Shown here in pieces: positions 14,599 through 15,073 of a stretch of 15,073 bases of DNA. The notes below the pieces were generated by a model. The model ran no database searches. It saw nothing but the letters and a program-made list of their open reading frames with translations, and was not told the DNA's origin. Source of the stretch: Micavibrio sp. (lineage in GTDB: Bacteria > Pseudomonadota > Alphaproteobacteria > Micavibrionales > Micavibrionaceae); contig JAMONE010000059.1 of the NCBI GenBank assembly GCA_027066695.1, positions 1-15,073 of the forward strand, given 5' to 3'. Position 1 is the first letter of the stretch. Every line of letters begins with the position of its first letter. The translations under genes and the position numbers were made by a program.

Positions 14599-15073
14599 AT
14601 GAAAGAACAAATACAAACAAGCGCATATAAAGAAGCTGGCGTAGATATAGACGCGGCGGCCAATTTAGTTGAGAAAATAAAGCCCGCGATTAAGAATACC
14701 ATGCGTAGCGGCGTTATGAGTGGTATTGGCGGCTTTGGCGCATTATTTGATCCAAAAGCAGCAGGATATGATGATCCTATACTTGTTTCGGCAACTGATG
14801 GCGTTGGAACAAAAATTAAAATCGCCATTGATTTGAATGAGCATGACACAATAGGAATTGACGCGGTTGCTATGTGCGTTAATGATTTGGTTGTGCAAGG
14901 GGCAGAGCCTTTGTTCTTCCTTGATTATTTTGCAACAGGAAAACTTGATACAGCCACAGCTAAAGCAGTGATAGAAGGCATAGCAAAAGGCTGTGAAATT
15001 TCAGGCTGCGCTTTAATCGGCGGCGAGACAGCAGAAATGCCCGGCCTTTATGAAGATGGCGATTACGATATTG
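14599..15073 (+). CDS. purM: Phosphoribosylformylglycinamidine cyclo-ligase (AIR synthetase), 5' part
   Basis: Fifth step of de novo purine synthesis: ATP-dependent ring closure of formylglycinamidine ribonucleotide to aminoimidazole ribonucleotide. The first 158 residues are present; the frame is open at the window end, where about 190 further residues are expected. Family features are SAYKEAGVDIDAA, GIGGFGALFD, the ATP/metal-binding SATDGVGTKIKIA, DAVAMCVNDLVVQGAEPLFFLDYFATG and GCALIGGETAEMPGLY. The start at 14599 gives the standard N-terminus; only a weak AGAG precedes it. It is the sole plus-strand gene and is divergent from the DUF2066 gene. purN usually follows purM but lies outside the window. 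Confidence 0.98.
   Translation, partial: MKEQIQTSAYKEAGVDIDAAANLVEKIKPAIKNTMRSGVMSGIGGFGALFDPKAAGYDDPILVSATDGVGTKIKIAIDLNEHDTIGIDAVAMCVNDLVVQGAEPLFFLDYFATGKLDTATAKAVIEGIAKGCEISGCALIGGETAEMPGLYEDGDYDI

Noticed and set aside
14511..14849. Minus-strand frame of 112 residues overlapping the purM start
   Set aside because: It is antisense to clear purM coding sequence and extends into the opposite gene's 5' end; it has no family features.
1..15073. tRNA, rRNA, CRISPR array, transposase or attachment site
   Set aside because: I looked for regularly spaced repeats, terminal inverted repeats and transposase motifs, and for clover-leaf arms in the gaps, and found none. Short or degenerate elements could still be missed without a covariance search.

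Overview
The window reads as one stretch of an AT-rich alphaproteobacterial chromosome. Support comes from RpoB, whose N-terminal 'GRKRARRCFG..EVAQMPNLIE' block and long insertion around residues 300-440 are alphaproteobacterial in style. Further support is a DUF2066 / AI-2E-family permease pair divergent from purM, and a MutL with an intact endonuclease motif. I cannot assign a genus; a Rickettsiales-, Micavibrio- or Rhodospirillales-like lineage would all fit. Almost everything is on the minus strand; only purM, at the right edge, is on the plus strand.

Layout, in the direction of minus-strand transcription (right to left). (1) 14536-13292 DUF2066 protein, then 13267-12125 AI-2E-family permease, divergent from purM (14599 to the window end). 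(2) 12040-10859 mtnB and mtnD, two enzymes of methylthioadenosine (MTA)/methionine salvage, preceded by a good promoter that would start transcription almost at the mtnB start codon. (3) 10827-9037 mutL (TTG start), then 9006-6565 a membrane-embedded spermidine-synthase-like protein. (4) A 322-base gap with a promoter and a structured leader ending in a terminator-like hairpin, then rplJ (6242-5727) and rplL (5640-5257). (5) A strong intrinsic terminator and a fresh promoter, then rpoB (4986-742). (6) A small exported two-EF-hand protein (728-213) whose ribosome binding site overlaps the rpoB stop codon. (7) A gene-free left end with an 11-C run and a repeat-like segment.

The most notable feature is the rearranged ribosomal/RNA-polymerase cluster. 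rplK-rplA do not precede rplJ, and rpoC does not follow rpoB within the visible 741 bases; an EF-hand gene sits in rpoC's place. That gene carries an in-frame run of nine C, and losing or gaining one C gives an immediate stop, so it could switch on and off by slippage. Transcription appears modular: rplJL has its own leader and attenuator-like hairpin, and rpoB is separated from rplL by a terminator and has its own promoter. The mtnB-mtnD / spermidine-synthase-like neighbourhood hints at a link between MTA-producing and MTA-consuming steps, but the synthase-like protein lacks a recognisable aminopropyltransferase active site. No RNA gene, CRISPR array, insertion sequence or prophage gene was recognised.
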